Below are positions 1-8,236 of a stretch of DNA of 64,000 nt, piece after piece. The stretch spans positions 132,201-196,200 of the forward strand of contig PGZM01000002.1 of NCBI GenBank assembly GCA_002841395.1, given 5' to 3'. The position numbers and the translations under genes are program-made. The notes under the pieces are model-generated. The model saw only the letters and a list, made by a program, of their open reading frames with translations. It did not search any database and was not told the DNA's origin. Positions within the stretch are counted from its first letter, which is position 1. Each line of letters opens with the position of its first letter. Source of the stretch: Firmicutes bacterium HGW-Firmicutes-9. Its GTDB lineage: Bacteria; Bacillota; Clostridia; Christensenellales; CAG-138.

Positions 1-497
1 AACATCGTGATCACGCATCCGAGCGCATACAAGAATGACCAGAGCACGTCGACAAGGCTCCATGCGATCATGTCCGAAAGACGTGAGATATCGCTCATCA
101 TGCGCGCCATAACGTAGCCTACCGCGGTGCGGTCGTAAAACGAGAACGACAGCTCCTGCAGGCGCAGGAATGTGTCCTGCCGGATCGTGTACGCAATCGC
201 CATCTCCAGCTTTCCGGCAAACGTGATAAACGTGATCACGCCGGAGCTCTGCATCAGAATAATGAGCAGGTAGAGCAGCGCAAATTTACCGAGGCCGTCG
301 ATCGATTTCGGTACGATAAACTGATCGATGGCGTATTTTGTAAACAACGGGTAAGCGATATCGATCAGCGCCACCGCGACAAGCGACACGATGACGGTGA
401 AAAAGAGCGTTTTGTGCTGGAGCGCGTAGCGGTACAACCGTTTCCAAACGTTCCAGTCTATCTTTTTTGCAGCAAAGTCTTGTTCTTCAATATACAT
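1..497 (-). CDS. ABC exporter permease/ATPase, second subunit (N-terminal part, runs off window)
   Basis: Reading from an ATG at 497, preceded by GGAGG nine bases upstream, the frame stays open to the window edge (about 165 residues). It starts MYIEEQDFAAKKIDW and continues with hydrophobic transmembrane stretches and the type IV ABC exporter pattern (SFSFYDRTAVGYVMARMMSD), the conserved intracellular-loop region of the transmembrane domain. The ATPase half lies outside the window. It follows the gene at 543-2453 by 45 bases in the same direction. That gene carries a degenerate catalytic site, so the two are probably the halves of a heterodimeric exporter (LmrCD/BmrCD/TM287-288 type) and this one should carry the canonical site. 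The substrate cannot be told from the sequence. Confidence 0.85.
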   Translation of the reverse strand, partial: MYIEEQDFAAKKIDWNVWKRLYRYALQHKTLFFTVIVSLVAVALIDIAYPLFTKYAIDQFIVPKSIDGLGKFALLYLLIILMQSSGVITFITFAGKLEMAIAYTIRQDTFLRLQELSFSFYDRTAVGYVMARMMSDISRLSDMIAWSLVDVLWSFLYALGCVITM

Positions 498-542
498 TAT
501 GGTTCGCCTCCTTCCGAGACGTTGTCCTATCTATCATCTGTT

Positions 543-2453
543 TCATTCTACGTCGCCTCCGTCGGAGATTGCATCCTGAATCTCGGCGATGCGGCGGTAA
601 AGCCCCGCCTGCCGGATCAGTTCCGCATGCGTGCCCTGCTGGGTGATGCGACCTTCTTCCAGTACGAGAATCATATCCGCTTCGCGCAGCGTCGTAATGC
701 GGTGCGAGATCAGGAACGTGATTCCGCTCTGGTTCAGCGCAAGCAGGGAGCGGCGGATGGCGGCGTCGGTTTCCGAATCGACCGCGCTCATGGAGTCGTC
801 GAAGATCAAGATCGGCGCGTTCTGCATCAGCGTGCGCGCGATGGCGACGCGCTGCTGCTGTCCACCGGAGAGGGTCACGCCGCGCTCGCCGACGAGCGTT
901 TCATAGCCCTGCTCAAATGTCTCGATGACCTCGTGCACGCTTGCCGTGCGCGCGGCGCAGTAGACGTCGTCCTCCGTGGAGCACGGTGCACAGATGCGAA
1001 TGTTCTCCATGATGGTGCGCGAATAGAGGAACGGCTCCTGCAGCACGATGCCGATGTTGCGGCGAAGGTGCCCGTGCTCAATGTCGTTGACGTCCGTACC
1101 GGCGATGGTGATGCTGCCTGCCGTGCGCGGGTAGAGACGCTGCAGCAGATGCACAAGGCTCGTCTTGCCGGAACCCGTTGCGCCGAGAATGGCGACGGTC
1201 TGCCCGGGTTTCACGGTGAATGTCACGCCGTCCAGCACGTCGTTGTAGCGGTCGTAACCGAAGCACACGTTGTCAAACACGATGTCGCCCGTGAGGTCGG
1301 GGGAGAGCGCTTTGCCCGGTTCCTGCTCCACAGGCGCGGAGAGAATCTCGTCCAATCGACCGAGAGAAACGCCGGCTTTGCCCATGTCCGCGAGAATTCT
1401 GCCGAGCTGGCGCACAGGCCAGGTCAGCATCGCGACATAGGTGGTAAACATCGCAACGTTGCCGAGCGTGAACGTGCCGCGATAGACCCCGATGACACCC
1501 ATACAAAGCGAAAGCGCGATCTGAATGTATCCCACGCTGTCCGAAAGACCCCAGTAGAAGCCCAGCAGCTTGATGAGCTTATAGGTCTTCACACGATAGG
1601 TCTCGTTGAGCTTGGTAAACTTGTCGATTTCGCTCTTTTGCTGTCCGAATGCGCGCACGACGCGAACGCCGGTCAGGTTTTCCTGCAGCATGGTCGAGAG
1701 CGCGCCTTCCGCCTCGTCCGAACCCGTGAAATACTTCTGCACGTACTTGAAGTAGACAAACGAGCTCGCGGTCAGAAACGGCAGAAACGCAAGCGAGATC
1801 AGCGTCATCTTCACGTTTACGGAGAACATGACGACGGCGGCCAGCCCGAACATCACAAACGTGCGCACGATCTCCATGAGCTGGAGGTGCACAAACCGGC
1901 GAACGGTGTCCACGTCGGACGTGCAGCGCTGCACAAGATCGCCTGTGCTCGCATGCTTGTGATAGTCATACGGCACATCTTCCAGATGGCGGTAGAGGCG
2001 GTTTCTGAGCTTTTCGGCCATGCCTTCGGAAGCGTAGGCAATGTTTTGTCTGCGCGTGAAGGTGAAGATGCAGTTCAAGCCCGTGAAGAGAAACAGCGCG
2101 ATGCCGCAGAGGAATAAACTGTTGACGAAGTAGCTGCGCCCGCCGAGGGATTCCACGATCGGCAGCAGGAACTTCGGTGTGGATGTCGTGATGCCCTGGA
2201 TGACGTAGTCGAGCGTAAAGCTCGTCACATAGGGAACCGCATACGAAAATGCGGTTGCGAACAGAACGCTGATGGTGGCATACACGATGTAGCGGCGGTG
2301 CCCCTGCAACAGCTCGCGCACGAGTTTCCAGTTGGTCTTCTTGCGTTCCGTCTTTTCTTGTTCTACAGGAACTGCTTTCTTGCCGTTCTGTTCCTGTTCG
2401 GTCTTTTCTATAGGGATCTTTTTCTTATTGTTCTTCTTCTCATTCTTCTTCAT
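543..2453 (-). CDS. ABC exporter permease/ATPase, subunit with degenerate ATP site
   Basis: 636 residues. A very lysine-rich N-terminus (about 40 residues) is followed by a six-helix exporter transmembrane domain and a C-terminal nucleotide-binding domain. The domain has Walker A LGATGSGKTS near residue 423, signature LSGGQQQRV near 530 and Walker B ILIFDDSMSAVD near 550. The residue after the Walker B aspartate is Asp rather than Glu. In known heterodimeric exporters (TM287, LmrC, BmrC) this marks the subunit with the non-hydrolysing site. The start overlaps the priA stop by an ATGA, so it is translationally coupled to the housekeeping operon, and a partner subunit follows at 497-1. Export of drugs, lipids or peptides is possible; the substrate is unknown. 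Confidence 0.9.
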   Translation of the reverse strand: MKKNEKKNNKKKIPIEKTEQEQNGKKAVPVEQEKTERKKTNWKLVRELLQGHRRYIVYATISVLFATAFSYAVPYVTSFTLDYVIQGITTSTPKFLLPIVESLGGRSYFVNSLFLCGIALFLFTGLNCIFTFTRRQNIAYASEGMAEKLRNRLYRHLEDVPYDYHKHASTGDLVQRCTSDVDTVRRFVHLQLMEIVRTFVMFGLAAVVMFSVNVKMTLISLAFLPFLTASSFVYFKYVQKYFTGSDEAEGALSTMLQENLTGVRVVRAFGQQKSEIDKFTKLNETYRVKTYKLIKLLGFYWGLSDSVGYIQIALSLCMGVIGVYRGTFTLGNVAMFTTYVAMLTWPVRQLGRILADMGKAGVSLGRLDEILSAPVEQEPGKALSPDLTGDIVFDNVCFGYDRYNDVLDGVTFTVKPGQTVAILGATGSGKTSLVHLLQRLYPRTAGSITIAGTDVNDIEHGHLRRNIGIVLQEPFLYSRTIMENIRICAPCSTEDDVYCAARTASVHEVIETFEQGYETLVGERGVTLSGGQQQRVAIARTLMQNAPILIFDDSMSAVDSETDAAIRRSLLALNQSGITFLISHRITTLREADMILVLEEGRITQQGTHAELIRQAGLYRRIAEIQDAISDGGDVE

Positions 2454-4738
2454 AACATATCCTGTGGGTTTACCTCGACCATGGCGAATAATTCGCTCCG
2501 ATGATCCGCGGCAAACGTATAGATCGTTTGGATCGCGCTGCTGAGACGCGCCGTGCGCAGCAGCTTGATCAGTATTTGGTAACGATAGGCACGATGTTTT
2601 CTCTTGATCGGTGCGGGCGATGCGCTGTAGAGCAGGATATCCTTTGCGCCCTCACTGCCCAGTCGCTCATCGAGCGCGAGCTTGAGCTGCTCCGCGTAGG
2701 CGGAAACGCCCGTGTAAAGCGAGCTCTCGTCGTCCGAGGAAAACAGTATGCGGACAAACAGCGAAAACGGCGGAAAGATGGCTTTCTTTCGCTGTTCCAG
2801 TTCATAAAAATAGAAGCTCTTGTAGTCATGCTCCCGTGCGTAGCGGATGGCGGGATGCGCAGGCGTATAGGTCTGGATGACCACTTTGCCCGGGTTTTCG
2901 TCCCGTCCGGCACGCCCTGCAACCTGGGTTAGCAGCTGAAAGGTGCGCTCCGTGCTGCGATAGTCGGGGATTAAGAGCGTCGCGTCCGCCGCGACTACGC
3001 CGACCAGCGTCACATTCGGAAAATCATGACCTTTGGCGATCATCTGCGTGCCGACGAGGAACTGCGCCTCGCCGCGCGCAAATGCGCCGAGCATCTGCTG
3101 CATGGTATCCTTTGTGCGGATGGTATCCGTATCCATGCGAAGGGTAACGGCCTTCGGGAAGAGTTCATGCAGTGCCTCTTCCACCTGCTCTGTACCGACG
3201 CCGAAATACTTGATAAACGGCTTGCCACAGGCGGGGCATACGGTAGGCTGGGGCTTGACCGAACCGCAGAAATGACACCGCAGACGGTTTTCGCCCTTGT
3301 GATACGTCATGGAGATATCGCAGTCGTCGCATAACACGACGTGCCCGCAGTTCCGGCAGGAGACGAAGGTAGAATACCCTCTGCGGTTGATGAACAGCAT
3401 CGCCTGCTGGCCTTTTTCGAGGCACTCGCTGAGATACTGCGCGAGTTTGCCGCTGAAGATGCCGTTGTTGCCTGCCTGAAACTCCTGCCGCATGTCGATG
3501 ACCTCGACAACCGGCAGCGGGCGGTTTTGAACGCGAGACGGGAGCTCGAGTAACTGATAGCGTCCCGAGAGCGCGCGATAGTAGGAAAGAAGCGAGGGGG
3601 TTGCGCTACCAAGCAGCATTGGTGCGCCGAATTGTTTGGCGCGGTAGCTTGCGACCTCGAGCGCGCCGTAGCGCGGCACGGTTTCGCTCTGGTAGCTGCC
3701 CTCGTGTTCTTCATCCACGATGATGAGGCCGACGTTCTGCATCGGCGCGAATACCGCGCTGCGTGCGCCGACGGCGACCCGCGCCTTGCCAAGGCGGATT
3801 CTGCGCCATTCGTCAAAGCGTTCGCCCGCGGAAAGCCTGCTGTGGAGCACGGCGATTCCGTCCGAAAACCGCTCCTGAAACAGGCCTACGGTCTGCGGCG
3901 TGAGCGAGATTTCTGGCACGAGCATGATCGCCTGCCGACCCGCGGCGAGGCATCGCTCGATGGCGTGCATGTAAACTTCCGTCTTGCCGCTTCCGGTGAC
4001 GCCGTGGAGCAGCAGCGTGCCGCTCTTTGCTTCCATCGCTTTTGCGATGGCGTCCACCGCGCTCTTTTGCGAATCGTTCAGTGTGACCTGCTTGTCCGCG
4101 GTCAGCGCGCTGATGTTGGGTCTGCGGAAGGTGACATGTCCGCCTTCAACGAGGTAACCGCGCTTGACGAGCGCGGAGATTGCGCTTTGCGCATCCGGCA
4201 CATAGGCCAGTACGTCGGAAACCGCCATCTCCAACCCGCAGGTTTTGAGCGTTTCGAGCACCTCGTATTGCTTCGGTGCGCGGGGTTTGCCGCTTTTGTC
4301 CAGCAGCGAGGCGAGTTGGGCTTCGACTGCTTCCGGGTCGGATAGCTGTACGGTGCGCTCGATCTTTTCTTTGACCTTGCTGCCGCGCAGCTGCGCCGGT
4401 ATCATGAGCCGCAGCGCATCCACGAGCAGGCAGAAGTAGCTTTTCTGCATCCAGTAGGCAAGATCGATCTGTTCCGGCGTGAGGATGGGGTAGGGTTCGA
4501 TGACCCGAAGCAACGGCTTGAGCACGACGATTGACGCATCTGTTTCGTTTGCGTCGGGTGTTTCTTGCGCGTCATGCACGCGGATGACAAAGCCCTCTCG
4601 CTGACGGTTGCCGTTGCCGAACGGCACGAGCACATGGCTGCCGGCGAAGACATTCATGCCTTCCGGCACGAGATAGCTATAGAGCCGGTCTACGTTTGCG
4701 TGCGCAATGTCAATGATGACCTCGCAGGTTTGTTCCAT
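2450..4738 (-). CDS. priA: Primosomal replication restart helicase PriA
   Basis: 762 residues from the ATG at 4738, which has GGGAGGTGAACGGC in front; the frame is open further upstream but lacks family similarity there. The N-terminal DNA-binding region (EVIIDIAHANVDRLYSY) is typical of PriA. The helicase core has Walker A GVTGSGKTEVY near residue 246 and the box VDEEHEGSY near 341. A cluster of paired cysteines (CRNCG, CDDC, CHFCG, CPACG) at about 460-505 is the PriA zinc-binding insertion. PriA reloads the replisome at stalled forks. It follows rpoZ in the yicC-remA-gmk-rpoZ operon as in many Firmicutes, although coaBC, which often lies between rpoZ and priA, is absent. Confidence 0.96.
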   Translation of the reverse strand: MEQTCEVIIDIAHANVDRLYSYLVPEGMNVFAGSHVLVPFGNGNRQREGFVIRVHDAQETPDANETDASIVVLKPLLRVIEPYPILTPEQIDLAYWMQKSYFCLLVDALRLMIPAQLRGSKVKEKIERTVQLSDPEAVEAQLASLLDKSGKPRAPKQYEVLETLKTCGLEMAVSDVLAYVPDAQSAISALVKRGYLVEGGHVTFRRPNISALTADKQVTLNDSQKSAVDAIAKAMEAKSGTLLLHGVTGSGKTEVYMHAIERCLAAGRQAIMLVPEISLTPQTVGLFQERFSDGIAVLHSRLSAGERFDEWRRIRLGKARVAVGARSAVFAPMQNVGLIIVDEEHEGSYQSETVPRYGALEVASYRAKQFGAPMLLGSATPSLLSYYRALSGRYQLLELPSRVQNRPLPVVEVIDMRQEFQAGNNGIFSGKLAQYLSECLEKGQQAMLFINRRGYSTFVSCRNCGHVVLCDDCDISMTYHKGENRLRCHFCGSVKPQPTVCPACGKPFIKYFGVGTEQVEEALHELFPKAVTLRMDTDTIRTKDTMQQMLGAFARGEAQFLVGTQMIAKGHDFPNVTLVGVVAADATLLIPDYRSTERTFQLLTQVAGRAGRDENPGKVVIQTYTPAHPAIRYAREHDYKSFYFYELEQRKKAIFPPFSLFVRILFSSDDESSLYTGVSAYAEQLKLALDERLGSEGAKDILLYSASPAPIKRKHRAYRYQILIKLLRTARLSSAIQTIYTFAADHRSELFAMVEVNPQDML

Positions 4739-4953
4739 GCCGTTCACCTCCCGTCCGAAAGCGTTTTTGTGCTGTTGTAGTTCTAGTAGATGGATGTTGA
4801 GAAAATCGGAATATTTGCCAAAACCGCAAATAGCCCGACAAGCGGGCCAGTGCAAACCAATGCATACCGGAACAAGCCCGGCGTGCTTCGGCAAGAATTC
4901 ATATCATTTCGTATGAAAACGGGAGTGACGATCCCGTGTGAAAATCGGGCTTG

Positions 4954-5154
4954 TCAGTCCTGATAGAATTCCTTCGGATATTCCAGATGAAGTTTGCCTG
5001 TGTAGAGTTCATCTACTGCGACGGAAACAGGTTTGCGACCGTCCAACTTATCCGGATCCGATTGCAATTGGCGCGCTCTCTGCGCAACTGCGGTCACCAG
5101 CATATACCGGCACCCCGCGATCTCGATCAGTTCATTAAGCGGTAAGTTCATCAT
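4954..5154 (-). CDS. rpoZ: RNA polymerase omega subunit
   Basis: 66 residues, MMNLPLNELIEIAGCRYMLV onward, with the conserved omega pattern (R-YxLV, AxxRARQL, KPVSVAVDEL). Omega binds beta-prime and helps RNA polymerase assemble and stay stable. The length fits Firmicute omega proteins. The first ATG at 5154 overlaps the gmk stop as ATGA and has AGGAG six bases upstream. The position directly after gmk and before priA is the standard Firmicute arrangement. The 215 bases between this gene and priA contain short dyads but no recognised gene or promoter. Confidence 0.93.
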   Translation of the reverse strand: MMNLPLNELIEIAGCRYMLVTAVAQRARQLQSDPDKLDGRKPVSVAVDELYTGKLHLEYPKEFYQD

Positions 5155-5780
5155 AATGCGCTCCTGCCTCCTTTTAGTTTTTCAATCAATTCGCCGTTTC
5201 TCGATACCCTGCAGCGCTCTGCGACGATAATGTCCTCTGTGCGTGCAATAGCAAGATCCAATATATCGTTGACGACGACATAATCGTAACGGTCAACCAG
5301 TTCCATTTCCTGAAACGCCGTTTCAAAGCGGCGTTCGATGGCTTCGGTACTTTCAGTCCCTCTGTGAATAAGGCGGGATTTCAGCTCGCTCATCGACGGC
5401 GGCGCGATAAAGATCAGCACAGCGTCCGGATAAGCAGCCTTGACGCGCATCGCGCCCTGAACGTCGATCTCTAGGATGACACTGCGGCCTTCCGCGAGTT
5501 CCTGCTCGACAAAGCTCTTCGGCGTTCCGTAATAGTGCGTGTTAAACACGCGCATATACTCGAGGAACGCACCGCTCTCGATCATCTTCTGGAACTCGGC
5601 GTCGGTCTTGAAGAAATAATGCACGCCGTCGATCTCGCCGGGACGCGGGGAACGCGTCGTCGCGGAGACGGACATGCGAATGTCGCTGTTGCGAGATATC
5701 AGTGAAAGATTGATGGTGCCTTTGCCTACTCCGGCGGGTCCGGATACGACCAGCAGAAGGCCCCTTCTGGTTTGTTTCAT
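5151..5780 (-). CDS. gmk: Guanylate kinase
   Basis: 209 residues. ATP-dependent phosphorylation of GMP to GDP, needed for nucleotide supply. The P-loop SGPAGVGKGTI is near residues 13-23. The guanylate kinase signature region follows (TTRSPRPGEIDGVHYFF), then the YYGTPKSFVE substrate region and the ILEIDVQGA strand. The ATG at 5780 has AGGAGATTCATCAC in front. It lies between remA (21 bases upstream) and rpoZ (ATGA overlap), which is the usual gene order in Bacillota. Confidence 0.97.
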   Translation of the reverse strand: MKQTRRGLLLVVSGPAGVGKGTINLSLISRNSDIRMSVSATTRSPRPGEIDGVHYFFKTDAEFQKMIESGAFLEYMRVFNTHYYGTPKSFVEQELAEGRSVILEIDVQGAMRVKAAYPDAVLIFIAPPSMSELKSRLIHRGTESTEAIERRFETAFQEMELVDRYDYVVVNDILDLAIARTEDIIVAERCRVSRNGELIEKLKGGRSAL

Positions 5781-5801
5781 GTGATGAATCTCCTCTCGTC
5801 G

Positions 5802-6065
5802 TCAGTCGTCGGCTTCGTCCGCTTTGGTGTCGAGCCGGTTAGCGATGGTCTCCGGCTGAATGGCGGAGAGTATCACGTGGTCGCTGTCCGTGATGACGAC
5901 CGCGCGTGTGCGCCGGCCGCAGGTTGCGTCGATCAGGCGGCCGCTCTCGCGTGCCTCCTGCACAATGCGCTTGATGGGCGCGGACTCCGGGCTGACAATT
6001 GCGATGAGGCGGTCTGCCGACACAATATTGCCAAAGCCGATGTTCACTAGCCGCAGGTTCATCAT
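5802..6065 (-). CDS. remA: RemA-family (DUF370) regulatory protein
   Basis: 87 residues, [20 protein letters not shown] onward, matching the compact DUF370/RemA family. In Bacillus subtilis RemA is a DNA-binding activator of extracellular matrix and osmoprotection genes and forms ring-like oligomers. The conserved features visible are the N-IGFGNIV start, the [10 protein letters not shown] segment, and an [24 protein letters not shown] core. The C-terminus is an acidic tail. The position between yicC and gmk is conserved across Firmicutes. Its targets in this organism are not known from the window. Confidence 0.92.
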   Translation of the reverse strand: MMNLRLVNIGFGNIVSADRLIAIVSPESAPIKRIVQEARESGRLIDATCGRRTRAVVITDSDHVILSAIQPETIANRLDTKADEADD

Positions 6066-6188
6066 AACGGGCTGCTCCTATTCTAAACTTCTTTGTTTTT
6101 TCTTTTGATGGAGATCAGGTTCTATACTAAGTTCTGTACCTGTTCAATAATCTTCACAATTAAATGATCCGATGAAACGAAGCAGTTT

Positions 6189-7067
6189 CTACTCGATGTT
6201 CTGCACCTGTTCTCGTATTTTCTCGATCTCCGCTTTGCCGGTGAGTACGAGCTTGGTCAGCTCGCCGTCGTTGGCCTTGGAGCCGATGGTGTTGAATTCG
6301 CGGTTCATCTCCTGCACGACGAAGTCGAGCTTGCGTCCTGCGGGTTCGGGATCGGCGAGAAGACTTCTCATCTGCGCAATATGGCTGTGCAGGCGGGTAA
6401 TCTCTTCATCGATGCTTGCCTTATCCGCAAAGAGCGCGACTTCGGTTGCGAGCCTTGCGCGGTCGACCTCAACGTTGCCCAAAAGAGTTGCGATGCGGTC
6501 GTTTAGCTTCACGCGGTATTCTTCGACTACGATGGGCGCGCGCACGGCGATTTGATTCGTCAGCGATTCTACTGTGTCTCCGCAATTGTTGAGGTAAACA
6601 CCGAGGCGTTCGCCCTCTTGTTTGCGCATGGTGAGCAGCGCGTCGATTGCGCTGTTGATCGCGCTATTGAGCAGCGCCACCAACGTATCGTTGTCTTCGT
6701 CTGCTTCGCGAACGTTGGAAACGTCCGGCAGCCTTAACGCTGCGGTGAGGGAGAGATCGTCGCGCAGACCGAGCGATTCGTTTGCCTGCCGCGCCGCCGC
6801 GACAAACGCGGTAAGAAGCGGCACGTCGATTTCAACGCTTCTGGCGTCGCTGCGCAGATTGCGGTAGTTGACAAATACGTCCACATGTCCGCGGCTGAGC
6901 CGTGCGCCGAGCGCAGAGCGAATCGGATCCTCTAAAAACGAGAGGTGACGGGGCAGACGCATGCCGATGTCGAGGTAGCGATGGTTGACGCTCTTGAGCT
7001 CTACCGTCATTTCGCGTCCGTCTGTTGTCGCGCTTCCTTTGCCGTATCCGGTCATGCTGTACATCAT
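6189..7067 (-). CDS. yicC: YicC/YloC family endoribonuclease
   Basis: 292 residues beginning MMYSMTGYGKG, the hallmark of the YicC N-terminal domain, with SVNHRYLD at about 27-34. The C-terminal DUF1732 domain includes the RLHSHIAQMR and GRKLDFVVQEMNREFNTIGSKAND segments. Members of this family are reported endoribonucleases. It is the first gene of the minus-strand operon yicC-remA-gmk-rpoZ-priA-ABC-ABC. A GGGGGTG ribosome binding site precedes the double ATG, and a strong sigma-A promoter sits at 7094-7122. Confidence 0.94.
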   Translation of the reverse strand: MMYSMTGYGKGSATTDGREMTVELKSVNHRYLDIGMRLPRHLSFLEDPIRSALGARLSRGHVDVFVNYRNLRSDARSVEIDVPLLTAFVAAARQANESLGLRDDLSLTAALRLPDVSNVREADEDNDTLVALLNSAINSAIDALLTMRKQEGERLGVYLNNCGDTVESLTNQIAVRAPIVVEEYRVKLNDRIATLLGNVEVDRARLATEVALFADKASIDEEITRLHSHIAQMRSLLADPEPAGRKLDFVVQEMNREFNTIGSKANDGELTKLVLTGKAEIEKIREQVQNIE

Positions 7068-7093
7068 CAGTCACCCCCAAGTCGCAATTATAA

Positions 7094-7122
7094 ATTATAG
7101 CATGGGATTGAGCATCATACAA
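7094..7122 (-). promoter_or_regulatory. Sigma-A promoter for the yicC-remA-gmk operon
   Basis: On the minus strand: TTGTAT (7122-7117), 17-base spacer, TATAAT (7099-7094) with an extended TGC before the -10. The yicC start lies about 27 bases downstream of the -10. Confidence 0.75.
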
Positions 7123-7167
7123 GCCGTCTTCGACAACAGAACGATGCTTTTGTAGAAAATCGTTTTG

Positions 7168-7179
7168 ATTGTATACAAT
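7168..7179. promoter_or_regulatory. Perfect 12-base palindrome ATTGTATACAAT
   Basis: The palindrome lies between the stop of the AIR-synthase-like gene and the -35 of the yicC promoter, about 46 bases upstream of that -35. It has no U-tract, so it does not look like a terminator. It may be an operator, but no regulator can be assigned. Confidence 0.3.
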
Positions 7180-7193
7180 TTAAAGCACGGTAG

Positions 7194-8162
7194 CTATTCA
7201 TACAAACGATAGAGTTCGTCCGCGTGCGGCTCGTCGAGCGGTTCGCCGTCGACAAAACTTGTCGCACCCTCAATCGCGCGTCCAATGACCGCGGCGGGGA
7301 TTCCGCTCTCGATCAGGGCTTCGCAAAGTGTGTTTCCGTCACGACAGGCAATCAACAGACTACCACTGCCGATGAGCCGAAGCGGATCGAGCGAGAGAGC
7401 CGCACACAGCGCGCGGGTCTCCTCGCGCACGGGAATCTTCGTCGTGTCGATCTCGACCGCGCAGCCGTTTGCAAAGCCGAGTTCCCAGCTCGCGCCGAGT
7501 ACGCCGCCTTCCGTCACGTCGTGCATTGCAACTGCGCCGTAGCGCATCGCAATCTTGCTCTCCGCGACGATGCTGAGCGAGCCGGTCAAAGCGCGGGCGA
7601 CCTGCTTCAATTCCGCGGAAACAGATGTTGTACGGTCGGCAAAATCTTCCGCTAGGATAGTCGTACCTTCCAGAGCGGCGTATTTCGTCATCACGATCTC
7701 ATCGCCGGGTTGCATGCCGCGCATGGTGCGGTTGCGCGGCTGGCGCGCAATCACCGTCGCACTGGTAACCGCGCGGGTCACGGCGTCGGTGACTTCCGTG
7801 TGACCGCCGAGAATATCCACGTTGGCGAGCTGCGCCGCTTGCGAAAGATCGTCGGCAATCTGCGAAATCTGCTCCATCGTGCCGCTTAGTGGCATGAGCA
7901 GCGTCACGAGCAAGCCCACAGGGTCCGCGCCCGCAGCTGCCGCGTCGTTGCAGCTGACGTGAACGGTCAGTCGCCCAAGGTGTGATACGCTTGCGGATGT
8001 GATTGGGTCGCAGCTGAGCACGAGCAAATCAGAGCCGATGTCGACCACGGCGCAATCCTGCCCGACGGTGGGAGAGGAGAGCGATTCGGGTCGCACACGG
8101 CGGAATTTTTTGAGTACCAGACGATCCAGATCGTCGTTATCGAGTTTTCCTAATCTAAGCAT
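7194..8162 (-). CDS. AIR synthase-related (PurM/HypE/ThiL fold) protein
   Basis: 322 residues from the ATG at 8162; an in-frame ATG at 8189 would add nine residues but has no good ribosome binding site. The pattern GQDCAVVD, a conserved S-CDPIT, and NDAAAAGADPVGLLVTLLMP match the AIR-synthase-like ATP-binding domain. GGHTEVTDAVTRAV and the C-terminal ALEGTTILAEDFA and HDVTEGGVLGA segments match the second domain. The family includes PurM, PurL, SelD, ThiL and HypE. The C-terminus lacks the HypE cysteine motif and the N-terminus lacks the SelD Cys/Sec loop, so this is probably one of the uncharacterised HypE-like proteins. It is the last gene after pcrA and ligA, and its translation start region is duplicated (8154-8234). 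Confidence 0.82.
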   Translation of the reverse strand: MLRLGKLDNDDLDRLVLKKFRRVRPESLSSPTVGQDCAVVDIGSDLLVLSCDPITSASVSHLGRLTVHVSCNDAAAAGADPVGLLVTLLMPLSGTMEQISQIADDLSQAAQLANVDILGGHTEVTDAVTRAVTSATVIARQPRNRTMRGMQPGDEIVMTKYAALEGTTILAEDFADRTTSVSAELKQVARALTGSLSIVAESKIAMRYGAVAMHDVTEGGVLGASWELGFANGCAVEIDTTKIPVREETRALCAALSLDPLRLIGSGSLLIACRDGNTLCEALIESGIPAAVIGRAIEGATSFVDGEPLDEPHADELYRLYE

Positions 8163-8234
8163 GTATTCTTTATCTCCAAGTATTTCCATACAGTGCTTCT
8201 ATGTCTAAGCATGTATGTTTCAATCTCCAAGTAC
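8154..8234 (-). repeat. Imperfect tandem duplication of a ribosome binding site and start codon
   Basis: Two copies of the minus-strand unit TTGGAGAT-(5 to 6 bases)-ATACATGCTTAGA lie 50 bases apart: proximal copy 8154-8181, distal copy 8204-8230. The proximal copy starts the AIR-synthase-like gene (ATGCTTAGATTAG). The distal copy starts a 20-codon frame (MLRHRSTVWKYLEIKNTCLD) that stops just past the real start. The distal ribosome binding site follows the ligA stop codon immediately. Confidence 0.65.
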
Positions 8235-8236
8235 TT

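Noticed and set aside
4739-4894. Upstream extension of priA by 52 residues
   Set aside because: The extension has no similarity to PriA, while the ATG at 4738 has a strong ribosome binding site and begins the conserved N-terminal domain.
7194-8162. Selenophosphate synthase (SelD) or HypE assignment for the AIR-synthase-like gene
   Set aside because: The N-terminal catalytic Cys/Sec loop of SelD and the C-terminal cysteine motif of HypE are both missing.
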